Positions 8,128 to 15,578 of a stretch of 26,905 nt of DNA are shown here, piece after piece. The stretch lies in assembly GCA_019415435.1 (NCBI GenBank), contig DXZE01000021.1, forward strand, positions 6,565 through 33,469. The letters are read 5' to 3'. A program made the translations under genes and the position numbers. Numbering within the stretch: position 1 is the stretch's first letter; each line of letters begins with the position of its first letter. The stretch is from Erysipelotrichaceae bacterium. Lineage in GTDB: Bacteria > Bacillota_I > Bacilli_A > Erysipelotrichales > Erysipelotrichaceae. Under the pieces are notes generated by a model. That model was not told the DNA's origin. It searched no databases and saw only the letters and a list, made by a program, of their open reading frames with translations.

Positions 8128-8143
8128 TGTAACATTTGTTACA
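8128..8143. promoter_or_regulatory. CRP/FNR-family operator-like palindrome
   Basis: TGTAACATTTGTTACA is a perfect inverted repeat (6+4+6), readable as TGTAA-N6-TTACA, the 5-6-5 layout of CRP/FNR-family sites. Its centre lies 41.5 bp before the start predicted from the TAATAT -10 box, the standard class II activator position. Clostridial HcpR sites have, as I recall, been predicted as GTAAC-N4-GTTAC, which fits, but the regulator here is unknown. Confidence 0.55.
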
Positions 8144-8181
8144 AAATAAAAAGATATCACAGATAATTCTGCAATATCTTT
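8143..8181 (-). terminator. Terminator of the C69 dipeptidase gene
   Basis: On the minus strand, AAAGATAT...ATATCTTT encloses CAGA-ATTA-TCTG, giving an interrupted 12-bp stem followed by TTATTTT, just after the stop at 8187. Its T-tract adjoins the palindrome at 8128-8143. Confidence 0.75.
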
Positions 8182-8186
8182 ACAAG

Positions 8187-9656
8187 TTATGCATCAGAGC
8201 GCGAGAATCCATTACGCATATGATTCGAACGAATCAGCAGAATCTTATCAAGAAGTGCATATGTTTCTTTTTTAACAAATTCAGCAATTTCTTCATTCAC
8301 TTCAGCCAGATGATAGACATCATGGAGCTGATTGTAATCTGCATCACCCTGTTGAATCATACGATGACTTTCTGACTGTACACGCATTGCATATCTTTCT
8401 ATTTCCGCAATAGAATCAGAGAAATCCGCATCAGCCATAGCTCCGATCAGACGGTTTACCCAATAGAATGACTCGGTTGTGACTAAACCGGTTGTATCCC
8501 TGAGATATGCTGGTGTGTCATTCACATTTGCATAGAATGGTACAAATGCATTGAATACATTAGAACCATAGGCAATCCATTCTACAGCCTGTATCTCTTC
8601 TGAAACATATGGTCTTAACTGAACACAGGAAAGGAAATTATTACGGTTAATGCCAATCGGACGATACTTGCCGCGCTCATCTGCCTTACCATATTTTCCA
8701 TATGGATCATATGGTGTTCCCTGATAGTGGGAAGAAAGAATGTACTTTACATCTTCTACCGTAATCTTCTTTTCAGGTGTAACTGCCCAAGGCAGATCAT
8801 CTTCTTCAGGTTTGAAGTCTGCCCCTTCGCCATCCCAGAATGCAGAAGGCATCAGGTATCTCAGCATATACCACGCTCTTGGTGTGTTATAAGAATGATC
8901 TGAATCAGAATGAGATCCATAGGCATCCCTTGGATTGAATGTATCATCGAAGGAAAGATTCAGATGATTCTTCTCTGTAAATTCCTTTAAATCAGCAGAG
9001 CATATGTAATTTTCCTGTTTGCCATATGCATCATCAAAATCAAATGCATCAATGCCAAGCTGGTTAGGCATGACGACACAGGCATCATCCGGAACTCTTC
9101 TTGCCATCCAATGATGTCCACCGATTGTTTCAAACCACCAGATCTCATTGACATCCTGGAAAGCAATGCCATTCATTTCATAGGTTCCGTATTTTTCATG
9201 CAGCATACCTAACCGTTCCACGCCTTCTCTTGCGGAATGAATGTAAGGCAATGTAATGGTAACAAGATCTTCTTCACCAATACCACCCGGGATCTCTGGC
9301 TTATCATCATGAGCCTTTACTTTTTCCACTAATGGATCAGCAGCGAGAACTCTTTCATTAGAAGTGATGGTTTCTGTTGCAGTCATGGAAACATTTGCGT
9401 CATTGACCCCTGCTGCACTCCAGTTGCCTTCGTCACTGACTGCATTTGGCATTGCAGTATAACGCATCGGATTATCAGGAAGATCAATCTCTACATGTGA
9501 TATGACACTCTTATAATGCCTTGGCTGATCTTCTGGTTTTACGACAATGAATTTCTTGGCACTGTAAGATCCGGCACCGGAATCTTCATTTCTTGCGGTC
9601 ATTGTGCTTCCGTCATACGAAGCATTCTTACCAACTAATAAAGTTGTACAAGCCAT
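8187..9656 (-). CDS. pepD: C69-family dipeptidase
   Basis: This is a 489-aa Ntn-hydrolase dipeptidase of peptidase family C69 (PepD/PepDA type), a cytoplasmic enzyme cleaving a broad range of dipeptides. The N-terminus MACTTLLVGKNASYDGSTM followed by ARNEDSGAG is the family signature. Cys3 would become the N-terminal nucleophile after processing. Other family blocks include WSAAGVNDANVSMTATET, WWFETIGGHHWMARRVPDD and LSSHYQGTPYDPYG. The length is typical. AAGAGG lies about ten bases before the ATG, and an extended -10 (TGTTATAAT) lies upstream. It ends at its own terminator, so it is monocistronic. It could degrade dipeptides derived from peptides imported by the Opp system encoded further right. 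Confidence 0.95.
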   Translation of the reverse strand: MACTTLLVGKNASYDGSTMTARNEDSGAGSYSAKKFIVVKPEDQPRHYKSVISHVEIDLPDNPMRYTAMPNAVSDEGNWSAAGVNDANVSMTATETITSNERVLAADPLVEKVKAHDDKPEIPGGIGEEDLVTITLPYIHSAREGVERLGMLHEKYGTYEMNGIAFQDVNEIWWFETIGGHHWMARRVPDDACVVMPNQLGIDAFDFDDAYGKQENYICSADLKEFTEKNHLNLSFDDTFNPRDAYGSHSDSDHSYNTPRAWYMLRYLMPSAFWDGEGADFKPEEDDLPWAVTPEKKITVEDVKYILSSHYQGTPYDPYGKYGKADERGKYRPIGINRNNFLSCVQLRPYVSEEIQAVEWIAYGSNVFNAFVPFYANVNDTPAYLRDTTGLVTTESFYWVNRLIGAMADADFSDSIAEIERYAMRVQSESHRMIQQGDADYNQLHDVYHLAEVNEEIAEFVKKETYALLDKILLIRSNHMRNGFSRSDA

Positions 9657-9682
9657 AAGTATATAACCTCTTTTCCTGCTGT

Positions 9683-9691
9683 ATTATAACA
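9683..9691 (-). promoter_or_regulatory. Extended -10 promoter of the C69 dipeptidase
   Basis: TGTTATAAT on the minus strand is a consensus extended -10. Predicted start near 9676 gives a leader of about 20 nt with the ribosome site AAGAGG. Confidence 0.6.
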
Positions 9692-9715
9692 GACTGGATG
9701 ATATCCTGAATGACA

Positions 9716-9724
9716 TGATAGAAT
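9716..9724 (+). promoter_or_regulatory. Extended -10 promoter giving a near-leaderless yfcE-like mRNA
   Basis: TGATAGAAT ends seven bases before the ATG at 9732, which places transcription start at about 9731. No Shine-Dalgarno sequence precedes this ATG, so the mRNA is probably leaderless. Confidence 0.5.
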
Positions 9725-9731
9725 AAAGTAT

Positions 9732-10208
9732 ATGAAAAAAATTATAGTAATGTCTGATACGCACGGTTTGAAAAATGCAGTGCAGTATATTAAAAACACC
9801 TATACAGATGCAGATCTGTTGATTCATTGCGGTGATATATGTCTGCCGAAAGATTATGCTAAAGATCTTTTTATTGTATGCGGGAATTGTGATGATCCTT
9901 CCCTATATGAAAGTGTAAGAATCTATGAAACAGAAGGTCACAGAATTCTTGTGACACATGGTCATATGTTTTTTGACAGTATATTTGTAAATTACAATGC
10001 ACTGGCCCGTTTTGCGAGAAGAAATGAATGTGACATCGTATGTTATGGTCATTCGCATATATATGATGATCGTATTGTGGATGGCGTAAGATTATTAAAT
10101 CCCGGTTCTATGAATGCAAACCGGGATATGAGCAATCCTTCTTACATGATTCTTACAATTGATGGAGATTTAGTAACTACAGAACGTAAAGACTATTTTG
10201 GTTTATAA
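9732..10208 (+). CDS. YfcE/MJ0936-type metallophosphoesterase
   Basis: This is a small (158 aa) calcineurin-like phosphodiesterase of the YfcE/YsnB group, cytoplasmic and dependent on two metal ions. All metal-binding motifs are present in order: MSDTHG (Asp9, His11), HCGD (Asp35), CGNCD (Asn52), THGH (His76, His78) and YGHSH (His107, His109), then LLNPGSM. The natural substrate of these proteins is generally unknown; phosphodiesterase activity is shown for relatives. The length is typical. The ATG has no ribosome site; a -10 box lies so close that the mRNA is likely leaderless. The gene is convergent with the YolD-like gene, and their stop codons overlap in the six bases TTATAA (10203-10208). 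Confidence 0.93.
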   Translation: MKKIIVMSDTHGLKNAVQYIKNTYTDADLLIHCGDICLPKDYAKDLFIVCGNCDDPSLYESVRIYETEGHRILVTHGHMFFDSIFVNYNALARFARRNECDIVCYGHSHIYDDRIVDGVRLLNPGSMNANRDMSNPSYMILTIDGDLVTTERKDYFGL

Positions 10209-10643
10209 GTTTCTGATGAAGGCAATGTCATCAATATCATGCATATTGATACTTGTATGATCAGTAAATAAAAGCATATATCCGGCTGTATCAACTTTTC
10301 TGATATGGCCTTTTTTCTTATGATACATGCCTCCTTCTTTATCTGGATCTTCTGTAAAATATGTTACCAGAACCAGAGGATGCAGGGCTTCATTTTTGAC
10401 TAGCATCTGGATCTTATGATCCAGATTATCCTTTTCTTCATCCGATAGTTCTCTTCTTATTTCAGTTAAACGTGAGCTTTCTTTGATTGCCTCATCATAC
10501 CCTGTCAAAGCCGCAAATGGCGCAAACTGGGCTGCTCTTTGATCCATGGACATGTGCTTATGTGTACCGGACACATGATGAGGTAAATCCAGCATATCAT
10601 CATAGCGGTGTTCATCATTCTGATCTTTACTGACCATTCTCAT
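10203..10643 (-). CDS. YolD-like protein
   Basis: This is a 146-aa YolD-like family protein. The region DLPHHVSGTHKHMSMDQR (about 19-36), followed by AAQFAPFAALTGYDEAI, is the hallmark of the version found next to UvrX/DinP-type polymerases in Firmicutes, and the C-terminal half fits the YolD-like domain (VDTAGYMLLFTDHTSI). The biochemical role is unsettled; association with Y-family polymerases suggests a partner or modulator in translesion synthesis. The ATG at 10641-10643 overlaps the polymerase stop codon as ATGA, which supports this start and means translational coupling; a second Met lies two codons in. No terminator is visible at the convergent end with the yfcE-like gene. Confidence 0.88.
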   Translation of the reverse strand: MRMVSKDQNDEHRYDDMLDLPHHVSGTHKHMSMDQRAAQFAPFAALTGYDEAIKESSRLTEIRRELSDEEKDNLDHKIQMLVKNEALHPLVLVTYFTEDPDKEGGMYHKKKGHIRKVDTAGYMLLFTDHTSINMHDIDDIAFIRNL

Positions 10644-12124
10644 GCCTTATGTCCTCCAATCTGATTGTTTCTTTCTCTTGCAGTAGCACCTTCTTCAAAA
10701 TCCATGCCTTTTACGACTGCATTCTTTCCATACTTCTGTTTAATTTTAAGAATTGCTTCTTCTGCTTTTCTTTCTTTTTTCTGATCAGAAACAGAAGTCT
10801 CTTTTTCTTCATTGAAAAGATCTGTCTGATGGAAATTCTGTATGCCATTTGCATCTCTGGCATTCCCTGATGCTATGGTGACTCTGCGTATCTTTAACTG
10901 TTTGTTTACAATCTGATTGTATAACTGTGTCATCTTTAAACGCATTGTATGACTGGCAGAAGTCCATGATCCAAGCATTACTGTACCATGCGCATGTTTT
11001 GGAACAGCCCTGCCATACCAGTCAATGGTAATATCCCCATCATAGCCTTCTTCCAGACTTGATGTATCATAACCAATCGTCAATACCAGTGCATCGGTAA
11101 CCTTGCCCTTGTTTACCAGATCTAATGAAAGCTGATCTGTCATTTCCTTTACAATAACAAGTCCCTGTTTAAAGTCATAAGGACAGGAAAGTACCTGTCC
11201 GATTCCAAGAGAATGACGAAGAGGTTTGTAATTCTTGATTGCTTCCATCGTACATGGTTCATAGCCCCAGGCATGATCAATCAGGATTTCAGCATTGACC
11301 CCAAACATCTTATACAGAAGATCTTCATTATAGTAATCATGAAAATCACCAATAGAACAGCGGGCAATATCTCCCATTGTATAGATGCCTTCTTTTTCTA
11401 ATCTTCTGGCAGTCCCTCTGCCTACCCGCCAGAAATCTGTTAAAGGCTTATGTGTCCAAAGTGTCCTGCGATAGGACATTTCATCTAATTCAGCGATGCG
11501 TACCCCATCTTTATCACCAGGAATATGCTTGGCCACAATATCCATGGCACACTTGCATAAAAACATATTCGGCGCAATACCTGCTGTAGCAGTAATGCCG
11601 GTTTTGCTTAATACTTCCTGAATCAGTTTTCTGGCAAATTCATGAGCTGTTAATCCATACAATTTCAGATAATCTGTCGCATCAATAAATACTTCATCTA
11701 TGGAATATACATGAATATCTTCAGGAGCTATATACTGCAGGTAAATCTGATAGATTCTGGTACTGAACTCAATGTACAGTGACATCCGCGGTACTGCAGC
11801 CAGGTAGGAAAGTTCGAGATACTTGTCATTCTGTAATTCAACCGCATCCATAGAAGAGCCGGCAAACGGCTTCCAGTGTATGGCTCTGGCCCTGTCCCGG
11901 TTAATCTTTTCTACAGCCTGGCTGACTTCAAATAAACGTGCCCTGCCAGGTATACCGTACGCTTTTAAAGAAGGAGATACCGCAAGACAGATTGTTTTCT
12001 CTGTTCTGGATGTATCTGCGACTACCAGATTTGTCCGTAAAGGATCTAATCCTCTCATCTGACATTCAACCGATGCATAGAAAGATTTCAGATCTATCGC
12101 AATGTATGTCCTCTTTTTTTCCAT
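10640..12124 (-). CDS. UvrX/UmuC-type Y-family DNA polymerase
   Basis: This is a translesion polymerase of the UvrX/YqjW group (494 aa from the chosen start). The palm signature AIDLKSFYASVEC carries catalytic Asp11, and YSIDEVFIDAT carries Asp143 and Glu144. CLAVSPSLKAYGIPGRARLF is characteristic of the UvrX branch rather than DinB. The thumb and little finger follow, then QTDLF, a likely beta-clamp-binding motif, and the conserved tail MDFEEGATARERNNQIGGHK. The Met at 12122-12124 is preferred over an ATG three codons upstream, because the upstream ATG overlaps a TGGTAAAAT extended -10 that predicts transcription start at about 12125. Otherwise the start is 12133. Neither has a ribosome site. 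It is coupled to the YolD-like gene by ATGA. I saw no GAAC-N4-GTTC LexA box upstream. Confidence 0.93.
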   Translation of the reverse strand: MEKKRTYIAIDLKSFYASVECQMRGLDPLRTNLVVADTSRTEKTICLAVSPSLKAYGIPGRARLFEVSQAVEKINRDRARAIHWKPFAGSSMDAVELQNDKYLELSYLAAVPRMSLYIEFSTRIYQIYLQYIAPEDIHVYSIDEVFIDATDYLKLYGLTAHEFARKLIQEVLSKTGITATAGIAPNMFLCKCAMDIVAKHIPGDKDGVRIAELDEMSYRRTLWTHKPLTDFWRVGRGTARRLEKEGIYTMGDIARCSIGDFHDYYNEDLLYKMFGVNAEILIDHAWGYEPCTMEAIKNYKPLRHSLGIGQVLSCPYDFKQGLVIVKEMTDQLSLDLVNKGKVTDALVLTIGYDTSSLEEGYDGDITIDWYGRAVPKHAHGTVMLGSWTSASHTMRLKMTQLYNQIVNKQLKIRRVTIASGNARDANGIQNFHQTDLFNEEKETSVSDQKKERKAEEAILKIKQKYGKNAVVKGMDFEEGATARERNNQIGGHKA

Positions 12125-12131
12125 GTCATGC

Positions 12132-12140
12132 ATTTTACCA
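12132..12140 (-). promoter_or_regulatory. Extended -10 promoter giving a near-leaderless uvrX-like mRNA
   Basis: TGGTAAAAT on the minus strand overlaps the first possible ATG (12133) and predicts a start one base before the second ATG (12124). The -35 region is weak. The gene could also be read from panE upstream, as no terminator is evident in the 58-base gap. Confidence 0.4.
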
Positions 12141-12184
12141 TAAAGAAAAGCAGATCATTAAAGATAAACAATCTGACTTCTGTA

Positions 12185-13126
12185 TTACTTGCAATGTAAC
12201 AGTTTTTCCTTGCCATGAACAAGCTGTGTGATCAATGTGCAGTAAGGAACCGGAATGCCATACTGCTTTCCTTTTCTGACAACTGCGCCATTGATAATAT
12301 CAATCTCTGTCTTGCGGTGATTCTTAATCAGATCCTGATACATGCTCGGATAATGAGTGCCTGCCTGATCTGGTGCAAATGAGGCAATGATGTGATTCAC
12401 CACTTCTTCCTGATCCAGGTTTACACCTTCCTTAGCCGCAACCGAAGCAAATTCGCTGACAATTGTCTTTGTGATTTTATCACTTTCATCAATACTGCCA
12501 TACTCTGCCATTGTGCAGTCAAGAATAGAACATAATCCATTTACAACCCCATTAACACAAGCTTTGCGCCAGATGCTGTACTTAACATTCTCACTGTACA
12601 CTGCCTTCAGACCAGCTTTAGCAAAGACATCTACAGTCTTCCTGGCGATCGCTTCTCCTTCTGGCTTCAGATTCTGTATTTCAACATTACCATCACCATT
12701 TAATACAGGTCTGCCAGGTCCTGCCATACCGGCTGTCCACATGGTTACACCAAGCAGAATCTGTTCCATAGGAACATACTTCTTTAAAGTATCTTCATGA
12801 CCAATGCCATTCATCAGACATAACACATATGTATCCTTATGAATCATAGGTTTTAGTGCAGTCATCATCGCATCTAACTGCGGTGCTTTTACAAGTACGA
12901 CAATCAGATCCTGTTTCATATCTTCATCCGGAATTTCAGATGGCTGGTATACGTCAAAGTGTTCAATAACTTCTTTTCCATTCACTGACGCAATCATTCC
13001 GTTTTTACGGATTGCCTCTATATTATCTTTCCAGCCGTCAATCAGGGTTACATCATTACCTGCTTGTTTCAGATACAGTCCAAAGCGTGATCCCATGCCT
13101 CCGGCACCTGCAATTGCAATTTTCAT
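12185..13126 (-). CDS. panE: 2-dehydropantoate 2-reductase (ketopantoate reductase) family
   Basis: This is a 313-aa NADPH-dependent reductase of the PanE/ApbA family, which converts ketopantoate to pantoate in coenzyme A synthesis. The Rossmann motif is at the very start (MKIAIAGAGGMGSRFGLYL). LCLMNGIGHED is the conserved middle block, and SIWRKACVNGVVNGLCSIL carries the catalytic Lys of the WxKxxxN motif. The start at 13124-13126 is chosen because AAGGGAG lies eight bases upstream; the longer frame from a GTG would begin inside that site. No panB or panC is nearby, so it could be a paralog acting on another 2-oxo acid. It is divergent from the rluA-like gene; the uvrX-like gene follows. Confidence 0.9.
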   Translation of the reverse strand: MKIAIAGAGGMGSRFGLYLKQAGNDVTLIDGWKDNIEAIRKNGMIASVNGKEVIEHFDVYQPSEIPDEDMKQDLIVVLVKAPQLDAMMTALKPMIHKDTYVLCLMNGIGHEDTLKKYVPMEQILLGVTMWTAGMAGPGRPVLNGDGNVEIQNLKPEGEAIARKTVDVFAKAGLKAVYSENVKYSIWRKACVNGVVNGLCSILDCTMAEYGSIDESDKITKTIVSEFASVAAKEGVNLDQEEVVNHIIASFAPDQAGTHYPSMYQDLIKNHRKTEIDIINGAVVRKGKQYGIPVPYCTLITQLVHGKEKLLHCK

Positions 13127-13152
13127 ATTGTTATCTCCCTTCACTGATTTTT

Positions 13153-13158
13153 ATTATA
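13153..13158 (-). promoter_or_regulatory. -10 box of panE
   Basis: TATAAT on the minus strand predicts a start near 13146 and a 20-nt leader that holds AAGGGAG. The -35 is weak. It is packed back-to-back with the rluA-like promoter in 84 bases. Confidence 0.45.
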
Positions 13159-13175
13159 GTTTTCTCCTTCACAAT

Positions 13176-13204
13176 TTGTTGTTTTTTACTTCACAGAGTA
13201 AAAT
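13176..13204 (+). promoter_or_regulatory. Promoter giving a leaderless rluA-like mRNA
   Basis: TTGTTG, a 17-nt spacer and TAAAAT form a good sigma-A-type promoter. The -10 ends six bases before the ATG, so the predicted start is the A of the ATG itself (13211). No ribosome site is present. Confidence 0.6.
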
Positions 13205-13210
13205 ATTTTC

Positions 13211-14095
13211 ATGCATTATCATATTGAAAATAACCGGATAGACATTGATACAGAAAATACATATACAACCATTCGTGACTTTCTGAATGATTACAGACAA
13301 TCCCGCAGGAATCAGTATCTGTTATTACAGAATCATCAGATATTGTTAGATAACAAGCCTGTTAATAATGCAGATACAGCAATTGAAGGAAGAATATTAA
13401 CACTTGTACTTCCAGAAGAAGAGATTGACTGGAAACCTGCAGAAGAAACCTGTACATGTATATATGAGGATCCTTTCTGCTATATTGTCCATAAGGATCC
13501 AGGTATCATCATTCATTCTGAAGATAAGGATGATATACATTGTCTGAATGCCTATGCGGCAAGATACCAGTTACAGCATCATATCCATGCCCCGATAAGA
13601 CCGATTCATCGTCTTGATAAAGATACAACCGGATTAGTCTTTTACTCTAAAATACGTTTCTTTCAGCCATGGTTTGATCAGATGCTTGCGGAAAAGAAAA
13701 TAGCCAGACAATATCTGGCCATCTGTTATGGAAATATCAAAGAAGGAAAACGTTTCAGCAGTCATATGCGGATAGGAAGAGACCGTCATCAGTCAGGTAA
13801 ATATCGTATTTCTTCTACAGGAAAAGAAGCTTTTACAGAATTTACCTGTTTAAAAAGAAAAGGACCTTATGTGCTGATCCAGTGCATACTGCATACTGGT
13901 CATACCCATCAGATCCGTCTTCATTTAAGTGATATGCATTTACCGATTGTCAATGACCCGTTATATGGAAAACCTTCCAGGGATTTCCAGAATATGGGAT
14001 TATGGGCAGAGAAACTGTCCTTTCATGATCCTATAACGTATCAGAAACATACAGTACATGATCTGAATAATACAGATTATGACTGTTTCAGATAA
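13211..14095 (+). CDS. RluA-family rRNA/tRNA pseudouridine synthase
   Basis: This is a 294-aa RluA/RluD-family enzyme that isomerises uridine to pseudouridine in rRNA or tRNA. The catalytic block RPIHRLDKDTTGLVFYSK holds the nucleophilic Asp in HRLDKDTTG, and ILHTGHTHQIRLHL followed by IVNDPLYGKP are the other family blocks. The first 70 residues are S4-like in position but divergent. The target site cannot be told from sequence. The mRNA looks leaderless. The 3' end overlaps the convergent patatin-like gene by 19 bases (14077-14095) with no terminator in between, so transcripts from the two strands could overlap. Confidence 0.92.
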   Translation: MHYHIENNRIDIDTENTYTTIRDFLNDYRQSRRNQYLLLQNHQILLDNKPVNNADTAIEGRILTLVLPEEEIDWKPAEETCTCIYEDPFCYIVHKDPGIIIHSEDKDDIHCLNAYAARYQLQHHIHAPIRPIHRLDKDTTGLVFYSKIRFFQPWFDQMLAEKKIARQYLAICYGNIKEGKRFSSHMRIGRDRHQSGKYRISSTGKEAFTEFTCLKRKGPYVLIQCILHTGHTHQIRLHLSDMHLPIVNDPLYGKPSRDFQNMGLWAEKLSFHDPITYQKHTVHDLNNTDYDCFR

Positions 14096-14985
14096 TCCTG
14101 CAGTTCATCAAAATGATTCTTCATATCTTCATAACCTAAATGATATACATCTGCGAGAACACTTAAGTCACCTTCAAACCGGTTGATATTAATAGGCTTT
14201 GAAGGGCAAAGCATAAAGATACGTTTTGATGCATACAGCTGGTCTAAAGCATCCAGGGTAATATTGTATCTGGGTGCTTCTTCCAGCAGATCCCTTCTTA
14301 GTTCAGGATATCCTGCATATTCACGATTGATCAAAGCACGCGGTATTTTCTGCACATCTTTACGATAACTGACATCTCTTGTACGGATGACAATAATTTT
14401 CTTAAATCCTTCCTTTAATGCCCATTGATAAGGGATCTTGACGCCGCATCCACCATCCAGATACAGCTTTCCATCCATTTCCACTGGTTTGGAAACATAT
14501 GGAACAGTTGCACTGGCTGATACTGCCTTGAGAATATCACTGCATTTTCCTCTTTCAAAATACTCAGCCTTACCTGTTTCTACATTTGTCGCGACTGCGA
14601 CAAATCTTCTGGAAGGATCATTAAATCTTTCTTCATTCAATGGATAATCTGATGAGATTTCATTCCATAGATAAGAGAAACCTGTAATTCCATGATCTCT
14701 TTTCATAGCACCTAAACCTATATAATCAGAATCATGACGGAAAGAAAGATTGATGCGTATACTGCGTCCAATCTGACCAGAGACATAATTCACGCCTGCC
14801 ATAGCACCTGCAGATACACCAATTGTTGTCTGCATATTGACATCATTCTCCATCAGATAATCCAATACGCCCTGGGAATACAATCCTCTAAAAGCACCAC
14901 CTTCCAGGACCATACATCCATCTGTAATGCGTGTGCCTGCTTCTCCAAGAGGCAGTTCGTTTATATACTCATACTGTTCTTTCAT
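14077..14985 (-). CDS. Patatin-like phospholipase (RssA/YjjU-like)
   Basis: This is a 302-aa patatin-like acyl hydrolase using a Ser-Asp dyad. The oxyanion loop is LEGGAFRG (27-34), the nucleophile elbow GVSAG has Ser58, and YLDGGCG supplies Asp177. No signal peptide is seen, so it is cytoplasmic or membrane-associated. The length fits bacterial YjjU-like members; the substrate is unknown. It is the last gene of a HAD-Nudix-patatin operon: five bases separate it from the Nudix stop, and its weak AAGAGG site lies in the end of the Nudix gene. It converges on and overlaps the rluA-like gene by 19 bases. Confidence 0.92.
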   Translation of the reverse strand: MKEQYEYINELPLGEAGTRITDGCMVLEGGAFRGLYSQGVLDYLMENDVNMQTTIGVSAGAMAGVNYVSGQIGRSIRINLSFRHDSDYIGLGAMKRDHGITGFSYLWNEISSDYPLNEERFNDPSRRFVAVATNVETGKAEYFERGKCSDILKAVSASATVPYVSKPVEMDGKLYLDGGCGVKIPYQWALKEGFKKIIVIRTRDVSYRKDVQKIPRALINREYAGYPELRRDLLEEAPRYNITLDALDQLYASKRIFMLCPSKPININRFEGDLSVLADVYHLGYEDMKNHFDELQDYLKQS

Positions 14986-14990
14986 ATGAT

Positions 14991-15569
14991 TCAGATCCTC
15001 TTATCTTTTTCATATTGTCTTATTTTTTCATTTAGTTTGTTATAAATATGTTCCCTGAACCATGGTTCGGAAGATTTCTGTACAGCTTCATCAAGGGTAA
15101 ACCATCCAACTGCACTGTTCTCATCTTTCTTAATAAAAACAGGATCATGCATATCTGCCTCAAGCAGATAAGTTACATTTAAATGCAGATGAGAAGATAC
15201 ATACGCACCATGTTTGATATGACCATCTACTGTTAATATTTCAATAGAGAAGATATCTTCTGATAATGGTTTTACATGTTTTACACCTGATTCTTCTTTT
15301 ACTTCCTTCACTGCTGTTTTCAGAAGATCATGTTCACCATCCGCATGACCTCCCAACCAGCTCCAGGATTGATAAATGTTATGATATACCATCAATACAT
15401 TTTTATGTGTATGATCGCATACCCACGCACTGGCAGTCCAATGAGCCATGCCATTTTCTCTTGTCCAAAGATCTAAACCTGTATCAATCCATTTTAATAA
15501 TTCTGCCTTATCTTTTTCTTCCTGCTCATTGAATGGCTGATATTTTACAATCTGTTCCCTGATATCCAT
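14991..15569 (-). CDS. Nudix hydrolase
   Basis: This is a 192-aa Nudix-superfamily hydrolase, cleaving a nucleoside diphosphate linked to some moiety. The Nudix box reads GGHADGEHDLLKTAVKEVKE followed by ESGV; the metal-binding KEVKEES part is kept. The first Glu of the canonical GX5E spacing is off by one, as in the GGHADGD-type subfamily. WSWLGGHADGEHD suggests a small-molecule house-cleaning type rather than an RNA-decapping RppH type. The substrate cannot be assigned. GAGGTG precedes the ATG by five bases. It lies between the HAD gene (9-base gap) and the patatin-like gene (5-base gap). Confidence 0.9.
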   Translation of the reverse strand: MDIREQIVKYQPFNEQEEKDKAELLKWIDTGLDLWTRENGMAHWTASAWVCDHTHKNVLMVYHNIYQSWSWLGGHADGEHDLLKTAVKEVKEESGVKHVKPLSEDIFSIEILTVDGHIKHGAYVSSHLHLNVTYLLEADMHDPVFIKKDENSAVGWFTLDEAVQKSSEPWFREHIYNKLNEKIRQYEKDKRI

Positions 15570-15578
15570 AGATACACC

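Noticed and set aside
12125..12190. Possible SOS (LexA) box before the uvrX-like gene
   Set aside because: I looked for GAAC-N4-GTTC-like palindromes and found none; short AGAT/ATCT arms are too weak.
12471..12800. Plus-strand open frame of 109 codons
   Set aside because: It is antisense to panE, which has clear family motifs and a ribosome site.
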